Assembly (NCBI RefSeq): GCF_006740045.1
Contig: NZ_AP019749.1
Coordinates: 3,739,001-3,803,000, forward strand
Reading direction: 5' to 3'
Length of the DNA stretch: 64,000 nt
DNA from: Comamonas terrigena NBRC 13299
GTDB taxonomy: Bacteria; Pseudomonadota; Gammaproteobacteria; Burkholderiales; Burkholderiaceae_C
In this document: one piece after another, positions 48,146 to 59,858 of the stretch
How positions within the stretch are numbered: position 1 is the stretch's first letter
Layout of the letters: each line of letters begins with the position of its first letter
The notes under the pieces: model-generated
The model's input: only the letters and a program-made list of their open reading frames with translations
The model's database searches: none
What the model was told of the DNA's origin: nothing
Translations under genes and position numbers: made by a program

Positions 48146-48522
48146 CTAGGAATCTGGTCGTTAAATCGGTGAACAAGGCAGGCGGCGCCTGCCAGCGAAA
48201 TCTATCGGGAATACAGGCCGTCGGCCAGTGCTTTTTCATGCACCGGGCGGCTGCCACGCGGCACGCTTGCGCGGCGTCATGCCATCGGCGGCGGGGCGGG
48301 GTGAAGCCGGGACCCATGCCGTCCGGCACGGGCTATCCCGGGGGTGTCGTCTTGCACAGGGTCTGGTATGTCCAGAAAGACAGAGGACCGATTGTCCGCC
48401 AATCGCGAAAGCCGCGACGGCGGTGCCTCCTAAACACCCGCGCTCTGAAGGAAAGCCCGCGTTGGCGGGCGCGGGCTGTGGTGCGCCGGGGGCGGCATGG
48501 CGCCCTCCCCCGGTGCCGGCGA
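48146..48522. other. Gap between lepB and rnc
   Basis: About 380 bp without a convincing gene. It includes the lepA-lepB terminator (48447-48477), one copy of the GGGCGGCATGG motif (48490-48500) and presumably the rnc promoter, which I could not place. Confidence 0.5.
48447..48477 (-). terminator. Intrinsic terminator of lepA-lepB
   Basis: Eight-bp stem AGCCCGCG/CGCGGGCT with an 8-base loop, followed on the minus strand by TTTCCTTC. It begins 46 bases beyond the lepB stop. Confidence 0.72.
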
Positions 48523-49496
48523 TCAGTTGAAGGAACCGATGCGCTTGAGGTTGCCGAAATTCATCCAGACAAAGAAGGCCTTGCCGACGATGTTCGCATC
48601 CGGCACAAAACCCCAGTAGCGCGAGTCCAGCGAGTTGTCGCGGTTGTCACCCATCACGAAGTAGTGGCCTTCGGGCACTTTGCAGGTCACGCCTTCGACG
48701 CTGTAGGTGCAGTTTTCCCGGTACGCGTAGTTGCTGGCGCCCTGGACAAAAGCCGGCACGCCCTGGGTATTGAGCAGGCGGTGCGGCAACAGGCCCAGGG
48801 TTTCCTCGTACTGGTTGAAGTAGCGCATGGCGTCTTCATCGAAGAAATCGGGCAGGTCCTTGGTAGGCACTGGCTGGCCATTGATCGTCAGGCGCTTGTT
48901 CAGGTAGGCCACGGTGTCACCAGGCACGCCCACCACGCGCTTGATGTAGTCCAGCGAGGGCTGGGGCGGGTAGCGGAACACCATCACATCGCCGCGTTCC
49001 GGCGTCTTGCCATCGATGACCTTGGTGTTGAGCACCGGCAGGCGCACACCGTAGGTGAACTTGTTCACCAGGATCAGGTCCCCCACCAGCAGCGTGGGAA
49101 TCATCGAACCGGAAGGGATCTTGAACGGCTCAAACAGGAAGGAGCGCAGGATGAACACCACGGCGATCACCGGGAACAGACCGGCCGTCCAATCCAGCCA
49201 CCAGGGCTGGACCAGGGCTTTTTGCTGGCCTTCGGTGGTGTCCAGATCGACCTTGGCAATGCCCATGCGGTCCAGCTCGGCACGGCGTGCCGTGGCGGCA
49301 TCGGCCAGGGCCTGAGCCGCCTGCTTGCGGCGCGGCCAGAAATACAGGCGCTCCGCCAGCCAGTAGGCACCGGTCACCACGGTGGCCAGGAACATCAGCA
49401 GGGCGAAATTGCCTTCGATCGCGCCCGTGTACCAGGCGCCCACATAGCCTACGAAAGCCGCCAGGACGGCGGCTGTGATCCATTGCATGGCTTGCA

Positions 49497-49497
<1 letters not shown>
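48523..49497 (-). CDS. lepB: Signal peptidase I
   Basis: A 324-residue inner-membrane protease that removes signal peptides from exported proteins. Two or three membrane segments lie near the N-terminus (about 5-25, 30-47 and 107-120). The catalytic Ser is in IPSGSMIPTLLVGD and the catalytic Lys in YIKRVVGVPGD. The box MGDNRDNSLDSRYWGFV lies near the C-terminus. The ATG at 49497 shares one base with the lepA stop (TGATG), with GGAGGA just upstream. That favours it over the TTG at 49500. Confidence 0.97.
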
Positions 49498-51305
<1,808 letters not shown>

Positions 51306-51354
51306 CAACGAAAAGCGTCTTGGTAACTTAAATGAATGTGGCGCGCACAAGGCA

Positions 51355-51387
51355 AGAAAAAAGGGCGCGTCGACTCTGACGCGCCCT
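51355..51387 (-). terminator. Intrinsic terminator upstream of lepA (end of degP unit)
   Basis: Ten-bp stem AGGGCGCGTC/GACGCGCCCT with a 6-base loop, followed on the minus strand by six T. It blocks read-through from degP into lepA, unless lepA uses a promoter further upstream. Confidence 0.88.
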
Positions 51388-51511
51388 GAACCAACAATCT
51401 TGGGCAACTGCGATGGTTGGGCTGCTGATTGTAGGCAAAAGCCCTCTGCAAAAGCACCGTTTTTGCTGTCTGGCGGCTCAGCGCCAGCGATGCAGCAAAA
51501 CTAACCACAGC

Positions 51512-51520
51512 TTATCCACA
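51512..51520 (+). promoter_or_regulatory. Consensus DnaA box
   Basis: TTATCCACA is an exact match to the strict DnaA-box consensus and lies upstream of lepA. A single box is not an origin. In DNA this GC-rich it is rare by chance, so it may bind DnaA, but this is unproven. Confidence 0.4.
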
Positions 51521-51702
51521 ATTGCGGTTCAGCGGAAATTCGCTGCCGGCAATGCCCGTCAGCTCCTAGCACCGCAGCAAGCACCCGCTCGCGACGGCAC
51601 CTGTGCGCCGGACTAGGGATTCTACCCAAGCGACCACCTTGCGCTCACGGGCATTCCCAGTCCCCTTAGGGCGGCATGGCAGCCGCCCCCCAGGCACCCA
51701 CC

Positions 51703-53259
51703 TCAGCGGGCCGGTCGCACCAGCACGTACTGGGCCCACTCACCGCGGCGCACCAGCATGTTGACGGGCTTGTTCTTGTCGGCCTTGCTCAGCGCCGCCT
51801 CGAAGCCCTTGGCGTCGGCCACCTCGGTATTGGCGACGGACAGCACCACATCACCTTCACGCAGACCGGCGCGGGCCGCGGCATCGGCCACGCTGACAAT
51901 GCGCACGCCGCCCTTGACGTTGAGCTCCTTCTTCTGCGCGGCCGTCAGATCGGCCACCACCAGGCCCAGCGACTTGGCGCTGGCCGTCGCGGCGCTGCTG
52001 CTTTCGGCCTTCTTGCGTGCGGCCACGGCCTCGTCGGGCTCCACCTCGGCAATCGTGATGGACAAGTCCTTGCTGCTGCCCCGGCGGAACACGGTGACCG
52101 TGCCCTTAACGCCCGGCTTGGTGTTGCCCACCAGGCGCGGCAGGTCGGAGACCTTGTCGATGTCCGTGCCGTTGTACTTGATGATCACGTCCCCGGCCTC
52201 CACGCCGGCCTTGGCGGCGGGCGAACCGGCTTCCACCGCCGAGACCAGGGCGCCACGCGGCTTGCCCAGGCCAATGGATTCCGCCACCTCCTTGGTCACC
52301 GAGCCGATCTGCACACCGATGCGGCCGCGCGTGACCTTGCCGGTGGAGCGCAGCTGATCGCTCACGCGCACGGCTTCGTCAATCGGAATCGCAAAGCTGA
52401 TGCCCATGAAGCCGCCGGAGCGCGAATAGATCTGGCTGTTGATGCCCACCACCTCGCCGCGCAGGTTCAGCAGCGGCCCGCCGGAATTGCCGGGGTTGAT
52501 GGCCACGTCCGTCTGGATGAACGGCAGGTAGTCACCGGTATCGCGCTGCTTGGCCGACACAATGCCGGCCGTCACCGAGTTTTCCAGGCCGAAGGGCGAG
52601 CCAATGGCCATCACCCACTCGCCCACCTTCAGGCGGCTCACGTCGCCGATCTTCACGGCGGGCAGGCCCTTGGCGTCGATCTTGACCACGGCCACATCGG
52701 TGCGCTTGTCGCTGCCCACGATCTTGGCCTTGAACTCGCGCTTGTCGGTCAGCGTGACGATGACTTCGTCCGCATCTTCGACCACGTGGGCATTGGTCAT
52801 CACATAGCCGTCGCCGGTCAGGATGAAGCCCGAGCCCACGCCGCTGGGTTGGGATTCGCCATCCCCGTCGCTGCCGCCCGGGCCGGGGCGCTGTGGCTGC
52901 TTGGGAATATTGGGCACCGGCAGGCCGAAACGGCGGAAGAACTCCAGCATGTCCTCGTCCATGCCCAGTGCCGATCCGCCGCCATTGCCGCGGGCGGCCA
53001 CTTTTTCGGTGGTGCGGATGTTGACCACCGAGGGGCCGACATGGTCGACCAGCGCGGTGAAATCCGGCAGACCGCTGACCAGCGGCGCAGCCGCGGGGGC
53101 TGCGGCTGCCGACGCTGCGGGCGCCGACGTGGCCGGACTGGGGGCTGCGGCCTGTGCCTGGGCCAGTGGCAGATTCCAAACGGCACCACCGGCTGCGGCG
53201 GCCGCGATCAAGGCCGCCACACTCAAGGCTTGCAGGGTTTTGCGTTGCAATGCGGGCAT
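51703..53259 (-). CDS. Periplasmic serine endoprotease DegP/MucD family
   Basis: A 518-residue HtrA-type protease and chaperone of the envelope stress response. A signal peptide (about residues 1-36) is followed by a Pro/Ala linker. The trypsin-like domain has the catalytic triad in VMTNAHVVEDADE, RTDVAVVKID and INPGNSGGPLLN. Two PDZ domains follow. The ATG at 53259 has GGAAAGG six bases upstream; ATG 53265 and TTG 53274 are less likely. It follows rpoE-rseA but has its own probable sigma-E promoter. I leave open whether it is DegP, DegQ or MucD. Confidence 0.95.
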   Translation of the reverse strand: MPALQRKTLQALSVAALIAAAAAGGAVWNLPLAQAQAAAPSPATSAPAASAAAAPAAAPLVSGLPDFTALVDHVGPSVVNIRTTEKVAARGNGGGSALGMDEDMLEFFRRFGLPVPNIPKQPQRPGPGGSDGDGESQPSGVGSGFILTGDGYVMTNAHVVEDADEVIVTLTDKREFKAKIVGSDKRTDVAVVKIDAKGLPAVKIGDVSRLKVGEWVMAIGSPFGLENSVTAGIVSAKQRDTGDYLPFIQTDVAINPGNSGGPLLNLRGEVVGINSQIYSRSGGFMGISFAIPIDEAVRVSDQLRSTGKVTRGRIGVQIGSVTKEVAESIGLGKPRGALVSAVEAGSPAAKAGVEAGDVIIKYNGTDIDKVSDLPRLVGNTKPGVKGTVTVFRRGSSKDLSITIAEVEPDEAVAARKKAESSSAATASAKSLGLVVADLTAAQKKELNVKGGVRIVSVADAAARAGLREGDVVLSVANTEVADAKGFEAALSKADKNKPVNMLVRRGEWAQYVLVRPAR

Positions 53260-53303
53260 CTTCATCCTTTCCAAGGCGCTCTATCTCGCTATCAGACTGC
53301 CTG

Positions 53304-53332
53304 TTTGGAAAGGCATCCGTGCGATTGGTTCC
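53304..53332 (-). promoter_or_regulatory. Candidate sigma-E promoter of degP
   Basis: On the minus strand GGAACC (53332-53327) and TCCAAA (53309-53304) are 17 bases apart. This resembles the sigma-E pattern GGAAC-N16/17-TCaaA. The transcript would start near 53297, about 38 bases before degP. RpoE is encoded just upstream. Confidence 0.42.
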
Positions 53333-53380
53333 CCAGCATCATGCACCGAAGCGCCGTGGACGCTGTGGGCCGCATGCACA

Positions 53381-53408
53381 AAAAAATGAGCGCCTTGGGC
53401 GCTCATTT
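53381..53408 (-). terminator. Intrinsic terminator of the rpoE-rseA unit
   Basis: Eleven-bp stem AAATGAGCGCC/GGCGCTCATTT with a 3-base loop, followed on the minus strand by T. It separates rseA from degP. Confidence 0.85.
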
Positions 53409-53501
53409 CATGTTCTGTATCGGATTTTCAGTTTGAAAAGCCCTCTGCATCAGCGCAGGAAGCTATCAAAACACAAGCAAACCCCATCTGCCACGGGCAG
53501 A

Positions 53502-54203
53502 TCAATGGCGGTTGGCCGCAGGCACCGGTGTGCTGGCGAAGCTGGCATTGCGCAGGAAATCGGCCGGCATCTGCAGCGATGCCTTGCTGCCGAACTGGCG
53601 GTGCGCGGCAAGCAGCTCGTCCAGACGCGGGTCGCGCAGAATCACTTCCGAGCCATTGCCGGTGGCCACGGCAATCACCGAGCCATCGGTCTGGGGGACA
53701 GACATCATCGGGGCGCCGGGCATGCCCTGTGCCAGCTGCACGCTGGCCTGGCTGGCGGCCGGCGCCTGGGCCAGCTGGCTGCCGGTGCCGGCCGGCACCA
53801 CCACCAGATTCCAGCCCATGGCGGCCACGGCTGCCACGGAGGCAAAGCCGGCGGCCATCTTCCAGCGGAACACCGAGGCATTGGCCACGGGATCACGCAC
53901 CAGGCTCTGCACGGCCGAGGTCATGGGCAGCTGGGCCGGTGCCAGCTGCTCCAGCGCGGCGGGTTGCAGCGACAGCGGTGGCTCCTGGGCCAGCTGGGCA
54001 CGTAGACCGCTCAGCAGATCGTGCTGGCTGTGGTGGGCCAGCTCAGGCGAGCGCAGCACATCGCCCACCAGATGGTAGAGCTGCCAGCTGGCATGGCCTT
54101 CGCCTTCTTCGGCCCACGCCACTGCCTGGCTCAGTTCATCGCCATACAGCTCGCCGTCGACCAGCGCCGACAGCAATTCCTTGTTTTTCAGATCGTCCGT
54201 CAT
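53502..54203 (-). CDS. rseA: Anti-sigma-E factor RseA-like protein
   Basis: A 233-residue inner-membrane anti-sigma factor. The N-terminal cytoplasmic domain (LLSALVDGELYGDELSQAV and ASWQLYHLVGDVLRSPEL, about residues 9-52) matches the RseA sigma-binding domain. One membrane segment is at about 116-137. The periplasmic part is Ala/Gln-rich and ends near a conserved-looking RDPRLDELLAAHRQFG. It should hold RpoE inactive until cleaved during envelope stress. No rseB gene follows. Confidence 0.92.
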   Translation of the reverse strand: MTDDLKNKELLSALVDGELYGDELSQAVAWAEEGEGHASWQLYHLVGDVLRSPELAHHSQHDLLSGLRAQLAQEPPLSLQPAALEQLAPAQLPMTSAVQSLVRDPVANASVFRWKMAAGFASVAAVAAMGWNLVVVPAGTGSQLAQAPAASQASVQLAQGMPGAPMMSVPQTDGSVIAVATGNGSEVILRDPRLDELLAAHRQFGSKASLQMPADFLRNASFASTPVPAANRH

Positions 54204-54254
54204 GGGGTTACCTGCTCACTTGGGCTCGCGCCTGCCATGTGTTCAACACCACCC

Positions 54255-54887
54255 TCACCACCGCTTGCCCGATTGGCGCTCCAGCAGCGGCTTGACGCGT
54301 GCGGAGATGGCCTCGCGGGCTCGGAAGATGCGCGAACGCACGGTTCCGATGGGACAACCCATGACAGTGGCAATTTCTTCGTAGCTCAGCCCTTCGATCT
54401 CGCGCAGCGTGACCGCCTGGCGCAAATCCTCGGGCAAAGCATCCATCGCGGCGTTCACGGCAGCTGCAATTTCCTGCGCCGCCAGCACCGTCTCGGGAGT
54501 CTCCTCGTTGATTGGTTCGTTTCCGGGCCGAGAAGTTTCATCCTCGTCATCGGAGGTTTGTAACGCGCTCTCGGTGACCACCGGATTGCGCTTCATGTCC
54601 AGCAGCGCCTTCTTGGCCGTGTTCACCGCAATCCGGTACAGCCAGGTGTAGAACTGCGCCTCGCCCCGGAACTGGTGCAGGGCCCGGTAGGCGCGCAGAA
54701 AGGTTTCCTGGGCAATGTCCTGGACCAGATCGGTGTCGCGCACCATGCGCGCAATCAGGCGCTCGATGCGGCGCTGGTACTTGAGCACCAGCAGCTCATA
54801 GGCCCGCTGGTCGCCCGCTACCGTGCGCTCCACCAGTTGCAGATCGGTGTCAGAAGGTGCGGGAGGAGGTGCGACGTGGGGGCTCAT
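54255..54887 (-). CDS. rpoE: RNA polymerase sigma factor RpoE (ECF family)
   Basis: A 210-residue extracytoplasmic-function sigma factor. Region 2 includes DLVQDIAQETFLRAYRAL and FYTWLYRIAVNTAK. Region 4 has the helix-turn-helix LSYEEIATVMGCPIGTVRSR. The acidic linker between them (TSDDEDETS) is typical of sigma-E. It directs the envelope stress regulon and is held by RseA, encoded 51 bases downstream. It starts 15 bases after the preceding membrane-protein gene, so some transcription may come from further upstream. Confidence 0.97.
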   Translation of the reverse strand: MSPHVAPPPAPSDTDLQLVERTVAGDQRAYELLVLKYQRRIERLIARMVRDTDLVQDIAQETFLRAYRALHQFRGEAQFYTWLYRIAVNTAKKALLDMKRNPVVTESALQTSDDEDETSRPGNEPINEETPETVLAAQEIAAAVNAAMDALPEDLRQAVTLREIEGLSYEEIATVMGCPIGTVRSRIFRAREAISARVKPLLERQSGKRW

Positions 54888-54902
54888 GCAGCGGGGGAAA
54901 GG

Positions 54903-55385
54903 TCAGACCGCAGACTCCGTCTGGCGGAACACGGTGGCCGCCGAATATACCGCACGCCGCCAATCCCCCCAACGCCAGGGTACGCTGCGCTGCAGCAGCC
55001 AGGCATGCTGCCAGCGGCCGCCCGTACCGCGCCAGGCCAGCAACACAGCGGTTTGCAGATCGATGCGCAGCTCCAGGACCTCCAGCGGCTGGGGCTCCGC
55101 TTCCCCCTGGGCCTGCCACCACCAGGCACCGCCATCCCATTGCAGCATCCCGCGTGGTGCGGCACGCCAGGCGTGCAACTGGGCCCCGCCAGCGGCCAGC
55201 CACAGTAGGACCGCCGCCCCCCGCACGGCGGCGGGCTGGGGCGCACTGTACCGCCACCAGGCCAGCAGCACGGCACCCGCCAGCAGCCACAGCAGTCCCC
55301 CGAGGTAGCCGGGCAGCCGGTGGCGCTCCACGGGGTAGCGCACGGCAGGCGGCAGATGGTGTGCAGAAGGCATGGTGTCGACCAT
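54903..55385 (-). CDS. Small membrane protein between fabF and rpoE
   Basis: A 160-residue protein with two close membrane segments (about residues 25-42 and 50-68). A soluble beta-rich part with many Trp and Arg follows. The layout resembles YgfX/CptA-type proteins, but I see no decisive motif. A gene in this position is usual in Comamonadaceae. The start may be ATG 55385 or ATG 55373; neither has a clear ribosome binding site. It lies 15 bases before rpoE and may be co-transcribed with it. Confidence 0.65.
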   Translation of the reverse strand: MVDTMPSAHHLPPAVRYPVERHRLPGYLGGLLWLLAGAVLLAWWRYSAPQPAAVRGAAVLLWLAAGGAQLHAWRAAPRGMLQWDGGAWWWQAQGEAEPQPLEVLELRIDLQTAVLLAWRGTGGRWQHAWLLQRSVPWRWGDWRRAVYSAATVFRQTESAV

Positions 55386-55400
55386 GCCACGGCAGTGCCA

Positions 55401-55441
55401 CAAAAACAAAACCCGCAGAGCCGTTTGATCGGCCTGCGGGT
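55401..55441 (-). terminator. Intrinsic terminator of the fab operon
   Basis: Stem ACCCGCAG/CTGCGGGT continued by an inner GCCG/CGGC stem with a TTTGAT loop, followed on the minus strand by TTTTGTTTTTG. It lies 51 bases beyond the fabF stop. Confidence 0.85.
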
Positions 55442-55492
55442 GATGGGCGTTTCAGGAGCGGAGCTCCCGGACGCCAGGGACTGCCAGTGCGG

Positions 55493-56737
55493 TCAGATGC
55501 GCTTGAAGATCAGCGAGCCGTTGGTACCACCAAAGCCGAAGTTGTTCTTCAGGGCCACATCGATCTTGGCATCGCGTGCCACATTGGCGCAGTAGTCCAG
55601 ATCGCAGCCGGGATCCTGGTTGTCCAGGTTGATGGTCGGCGGGATCTTCTGATCGTGCAGCGCCATCACGGTGAACACGCTTTCCACACCGCCCGCACCG
55701 CCCAGCAAGTGGCCGGTCATGGACTTGGTGGAGCTGACCACGGTCTTGAACGCGGCATCGCCCAGCGCTGCCTTGATGGCATTGCTTTCGTTCTGGTCGC
55801 CCAGAGGGGTCGAGGTGCCGTGGGCGTTCAGATAGTTGATCTGGTCCGGATTCACACCGGCATTGCGCATGGCGTTCAACATGGCGCGGCGCGGGCCGTC
55901 CATATTGGGAGCCGTCATGTGACCGGCATCGGCACTCATGCCGTAGCCGCTCAGCTCTGCGTAGATCTTGGCGCCACGGGCCTTGGCGTGTTCATACTCT
56001 TCCAGCACCAGCACGCCAGCGCCCTCACCCAGCACGAAGCCGTCGCGGTCCTTGTCCCAGGGACGAGAAGCTGCGGTGGGGTCGTCATTGCGGGTCGACA
56101 GGGCACGCATGGCAGCAAAGCCGCCCACGCCCAGCGGGGACACCGTGGCTTCGGTACCACCGGCCACCACGATGTCGGCGTCGCCGTACTCGATCATGCG
56201 CCCGGCTTCGCCGATGCAGTGCAGGCCGGTCGTGCACGCTGTCACCACGGACAGGTTCGGACCCTTGAAGCCAAAGCGCATGGAAACGTGACCAGCCACC
56301 ATGTTGATGATGGAAGCGGGCACGAAAAATGGGGTGATGCGTCGGGGACCCCGGTTCGAGAGCTCAATCTGAGTGTTCTCGATCAGGGGCAAGCCCCCGA
56401 TACCGGACCCGAGCACGCAACCGATGCGGGTCGCAAGGTCGTCGGACAGGGCCTCGCCCGTAGGCAGACCCGCATCCTTCACAGCCTGTTCCGCAGCCGC
56501 GATGCCATAGTGAATGAAGGTGTCCATGGAGCGCGCATCCTTGGCGCTCATGTAATCCTCCACGTTGAATCCCTTGACCTCACCTGCGATGCGGCACGAA
56601 AAATTCGTGGCATCAAACTTGGTGATGTGGCCAATGCCGGACTTGCCGGCCAAAAGATTGGCCCAGGCCTCAGCAACCGTGTTACCCACGGGACTGATGC
56701 AACCCAGGCCGGTCACGACAACGCGACGACGGCTCAT
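55493..56737 (-). CDS. fabF: 3-oxoacyl-[acyl-carrier-protein] synthase II
   Basis: A 414-residue condensing enzyme of fatty-acid elongation. The catalytic Cys is in [13 protein letters not shown] (about residue 164). The two catalytic His are in [12 protein letters not shown] and [15 protein letters not shown]. It begins [18 protein letters not shown]. It is the last gene of the fab cluster, 43 bases after acpP, and is followed by a terminator. Confidence 0.98.
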   Translation of the reverse strand: MSRRRVVVTGLGCISPVGNTVAEAWANLLAGKSGIGHITKFDATNFSCRIAGEVKGFNVEDYMSAKDARSMDTFIHYGIAAAEQAVKDAGLPTGEALSDDLATRIGCVLGSGIGGLPLIENTQIELSNRGPRRITPFFVPASIINMVAGHVSMRFGFKGPNLSVVTACTTGLHCIGEAGRMIEYGDADIVVAGGTEATVSPLGVGGFAAMRALSTRNDDPTAASRPWDKDRDGFVLGEGAGVLVLEEYEHAKARGAKIYAELSGYGMSADAGHMTAPNMDGPRRAMLNAMRNAGVNPDQINYLNAHGTSTPLGDQNESNAIKAALGDAAFKTVVSSTKSMTGHLLGGAGGVESVFTVMALHDQKIPPTINLDNQDPGCDLDYCANVARDAKIDVALKNNFGFGGTNGSLIFKRI

Positions 56738-56780
56738 GCGTTCAAACCTTATTCTTATCGCTCGGTGCGCTCAAAAGGGC

Positions 56781-57056
<276 letters not shown>

Positions 57057-57124
57057 CTAGCCGGTTCAGGGAATCTCCCTTCAGCCGGCTTGCCGTCGCG
57101 AGGAAACGGCATAACTTTCGTTAT

Positions 57125-57868
57125 TTACATGTACATGCCGCCATTGACAGCCAATTCCTGGCCTGTCACATAGCCGGCACCGGCAGAGGCCAGATAGGCC
57201 ACTGCGTTTGCAATGTCGGAAGGCTGGCCCAGCTTGCCCAGAGGGATCTGTGCGGACAAGGCCTTTTGCTGCTCTTCTGGGAGCACTGCAGTCATATCTG
57301 TTGCAATGAAGCCGGGGGCCACGCAGTTCACGGTGATACCGCGGCTGCCCAGTTCACGTGCCAGAGCGCGCGTCATGCCAGCCACGCCAGCCTTGGCTGC
57401 AGCATAGTTGGCCTGACCGGCATTGCCCATGCCGCCCACCACACTGGTGATGCTGATGATGCGGCCGAAACGCTGCTTCATCATCGGGCGAATAGCCGCG
57501 CGGCTGAGTCGGAATACGGCCTTCAGATTGGTGTCGACCACGGCGTCCCAATCGTCATCCTTCATGCGCATGGCCAGGGTGTCGCGGGTGATGCCGGCAT
57601 TGTTGACCAGCACGTGCAGGCCGCCCTGGTTCTTGGCGATGTCGTCCACCAGCGCGTCCACGCCAGCAGCGTCGTTCACATCCAGCTTCACGCCACGGCC
57701 GCCCAGAGGGGCCAGGGCCGCGCTGATGCGGGCAGCGCCGTCGTCCGAGGTGGCGGTTCCGATCACGGTGTAGCCGCGGGCGGCCAGTTCCTGGGCAATG
57801 GCAGCGCCAATGCCGCGGGTGGCACCGGTCACCAGGGCCACTTGGCCGGGGGTGGTCGTCTCTGTCAT
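57125..57868 (-). CDS. fabG: 3-oxoacyl-[acyl-carrier-protein] reductase
   Basis: A 247-residue NADPH-dependent short-chain dehydrogenase. The cofactor motif TGATRGIGAAIAQELAARG lies near the N-terminus. The catalytic Ser is in SITSVVGGMGNAGQ and the YxxxK pair in NYAAAKAGV. It reduces the 3-oxoacyl-ACP made by FabH/FabF. The ATG overlaps the fabD stop by four bases. Confidence 0.98.
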   Translation of the reverse strand: MTETTTPGQVALVTGATRGIGAAIAQELAARGYTVIGTATSDDGAARISAALAPLGGRGVKLDVNDAAGVDALVDDIAKNQGGLHVLVNNAGITRDTLAMRMKDDDWDAVVDTNLKAVFRLSRAAIRPMMKQRFGRIISITSVVGGMGNAGQANYAAAKAGVAGMTRALARELGSRGITVNCVAPGFIATDMTAVLPEEQQKALSAQIPLGKLGQPSDIANAVAYLASAGAGYVTGQELAVNGGMYM

Positions 57869-58809
57869 GCGAGCAATTCCTTCACTTCTGCCAGTGTGGC
57901 AGGGTCATACAGGGCAACGCCCGTCAATTCCGCATCAATGCGCTTGGTCATGCCGGCCAGCACCTTGCCGGGGCCGCACTCCACCAGGGTGGTGATGCCG
58001 CGGGCCTTGATGGCCTGCACGCACTCCACCCAGCGCACCGGGCCGAAAGCCTGGCGGTACAGGGCGTCGCGAATGGCATCGGCGTCCGTTTGCACGGTCA
58101 CGTCGATGTTGTTGATCACGGGGATCTGGGGGGCTTGCAGTTCCAGCGCAGCCAATGCCAGCTTCAGCTTTTCGGCAGCAGGCTTCATCAGGCTGGAGTG
58201 GAACGGTGCCGACACCGGCAGCGGCAGTGCGCGCTTGGCACCTGCGGCCTTGACGGCCACGCTGGCGGCTTCCACGGCAGCCTTGGAGCCGGCGATCACG
58301 GTCTGACCGGGATCGTTGAAGTTCACCGCCTCCACCACCTCGGCACCGCCGAGCTGGGCTGTCACTTCGGCGCAGACGGCCTTGACCTTGTCAGCCTCCA
58401 GACCCAGCACGGCGGCCATGGCGCCCACGCCCACGGGCACGGCTTCCTGCATGGCCGCGGCGCGCAGGCGCACCAGCGGAGCAGCCTGGCCCAGCGTCAG
58501 CACGCCGGACGCCACCAAGGCGGAATACTCGCCCAGGGAATGGCCGGCTACGGCGGCAGGCAGCGCGCCGCCTTCGGCACGCCACACGCGCCAGGCGGCC
58601 ACGGCGGCCACCAGCATCACGGGCTGGGTGTTGGTCGTCAGGGCCAGCGCTTCCTTGGGGCCGCTGTGGATCAGGGCGCCCACGTCTTCACCCATGGCGT
58701 CAGAGGCTTCCTTCAGCGTCTGGGCCACCACCGGGTGGTCGCCCCAGGCGTCCAGCATGCCCACGGACTGCGAGCCCTGGCCGGGAAAGACGAATGCAAA
58801 TTGCGTCAT
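57865..58809 (-). CDS. fabD: Malonyl-CoA--acyl carrier protein transacylase
   Basis: A 314-residue enzyme that loads malonyl groups onto ACP. It begins TQFAFVFPGQGSQSVGM. The nucleophile serine is in VAGHSLGEYSALVASG (about residue 91) and the catalytic His in VSAPFHSSLMKPA. The ATG at 58809 matches the family start. Its stop overlaps the fabG start. Confidence 0.97.
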   Translation of the reverse strand: MTQFAFVFPGQGSQSVGMLDAWGDHPVVAQTLKEASDAMGEDVGALIHSGPKEALALTTNTQPVMLVAAVAAWRVWRAEGGALPAAVAGHSLGEYSALVASGVLTLGQAAPLVRLRAAAMQEAVPVGVGAMAAVLGLEADKVKAVCAEVTAQLGGAEVVEAVNFNDPGQTVIAGSKAAVEAASVAVKAAGAKRALPLPVSAPFHSSLMKPAAEKLKLALAALELQAPQIPVINNIDVTVQTDADAIRDALYRQAFGPVRWVECVQAIKARGITTLVECGPGKVLAGMTKRIDAELTGVALYDPATLAEVKELLA

Positions 58810-58869
58810 GTGTTGGTCACTCAAAAGGGGTAAAACAGGCTCTGGTGCGCTCATGGAGCGCACCGAACA

Positions 58870-59850
58870 CTACATTTTCAGGAGTACTGCACCCCAGGTG
58901 AAACCGCCGCCCACGCCTTCGAGCAGGACGTTCTGGCCTTTTTGCACCTGACCGTTGCGCACGGCATGGTCCAGGGCCAGCGGAATCGACGCCGCCGAGG
59001 TGTTGCCGTGCTCACCCACCGTGACCACCACCTTCTCCATGGGCAGCTTCAGCTTGCGGGCCGTGCTTTGCATGATGCGGATATTGGCCTGGTGCGGGAT
59101 CAGCCAGTCGATGTCGGCGTCCGTCATGCCGGCCTTGTCCAGCGTGGCACGGGCGGCTTTTTCCAGCACGCCCACGGCCAGCTTGAAGACGGCCTGGCCG
59201 TCCATGGTCAGCATGGGCGAACCCAGGACCTCGCCACCCGACACATGGCCGGGCACGCACAAAATGCCCACATGGCTGCCGTCGGCGTGCAGATCGCTGG
59301 CCAGGATGCCGGGCTCTTCGGAGGCTTCCACCACCACGGCGCCGGCGCCGTCGCCAAACAGCACGCAGGTGGTGCGGTCGTTGAAATTCAGGATGCGGCT
59401 GAACACTTCCGCGCCCACCACCAGCACGCGCCGGGCAGAGCCCGAGCGGATCATGGCGTCGGCCACGGTCAATGCATAGACAAAGCCGCTGCACACGGCC
59501 TGTACGTCGAACGCGGGGCAGCCATTGGTGATGCCCAGCTTGTGCTGCAGGATGGCCGCCGTCGAGGGGAACACCATGTCCGGGGTGGACGTGGCGACGA
59601 TGATCAGATCCAGGTCCTGCGCCGTGATGCCTGCGGCTTCCAGCGCATTGCGGCTGGCTTCCAGCGCCAGATCGCTGCTGCCCACATCGGGAGCGGCAAA
59701 GTGGCGGGCATGGATGCCCGTGCGCTCGACGATCCATTCGTCCGAGGTTTCAATACCGCGCTGGGCCAGCTCCGCCGCCAAGTCGTTGTTGGTCAGGCGG
59801 CGGGGAGGCAGGTAGCTGCCGGTGCCGGTAATGCGTGCGTAACGTGTCAT
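58870..59850 (-). CDS. fabH: 3-oxoacyl-[acyl-carrier-protein] synthase III
   Basis: A 326-residue enzyme that starts fatty-acid synthesis by condensing acetyl-CoA with malonyl-ACP. The catalytic Cys is in [14 protein letters not shown] (about residue 116), His in [10 protein letters not shown] and Asn in [13 protein letters not shown] 59850 ([16 protein letters not shown]) matches the family start. A GTG at 59862, overlapping the plsX stop as GTGA, would add four residues and is a fair alternative. Confidence 0.97.
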   Translation of the reverse strand: MTRYARITGTGSYLPPRRLTNNDLAAELAQRGIETSDEWIVERTGIHARHFAAPDVGSSDLALEASRNALEAAGITAQDLDLIIVATSTPDMVFPSTAAILQHKLGITNGCPAFDVQAVCSGFVYALTVADAMIRSGSARRVLVVGAEVFSRILNFNDRTTCVLFGDGAGAVVVEASEEPGILASDLHADGSHVGILCVPGHVSGGEVLGSPMLTMDGQAVFKLAVGVLEKAARATLDKAGMTDADIDWLIPHQANIRIMQSTARKLKLPMEKVVVTVGEHGNTSAASIPLALDHAVRNGQVQKGQNVLLEGVGGGFTWGAVLLKM

Positions 59851-59858
59851 GCGGAGGC

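Larger units (their letters stand above)
51306..51702. other. Gap between degP and lepA
   Basis: About 400 bp without a gene. It holds the degP terminator (51355-51387), a consensus DnaA box TTATCCACA (51512-51520) and a GGGCGGC/GCCGCCC hairpin close to the degP stop (51669-51688). The lepA promoter should lie here. Confidence 0.55.
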
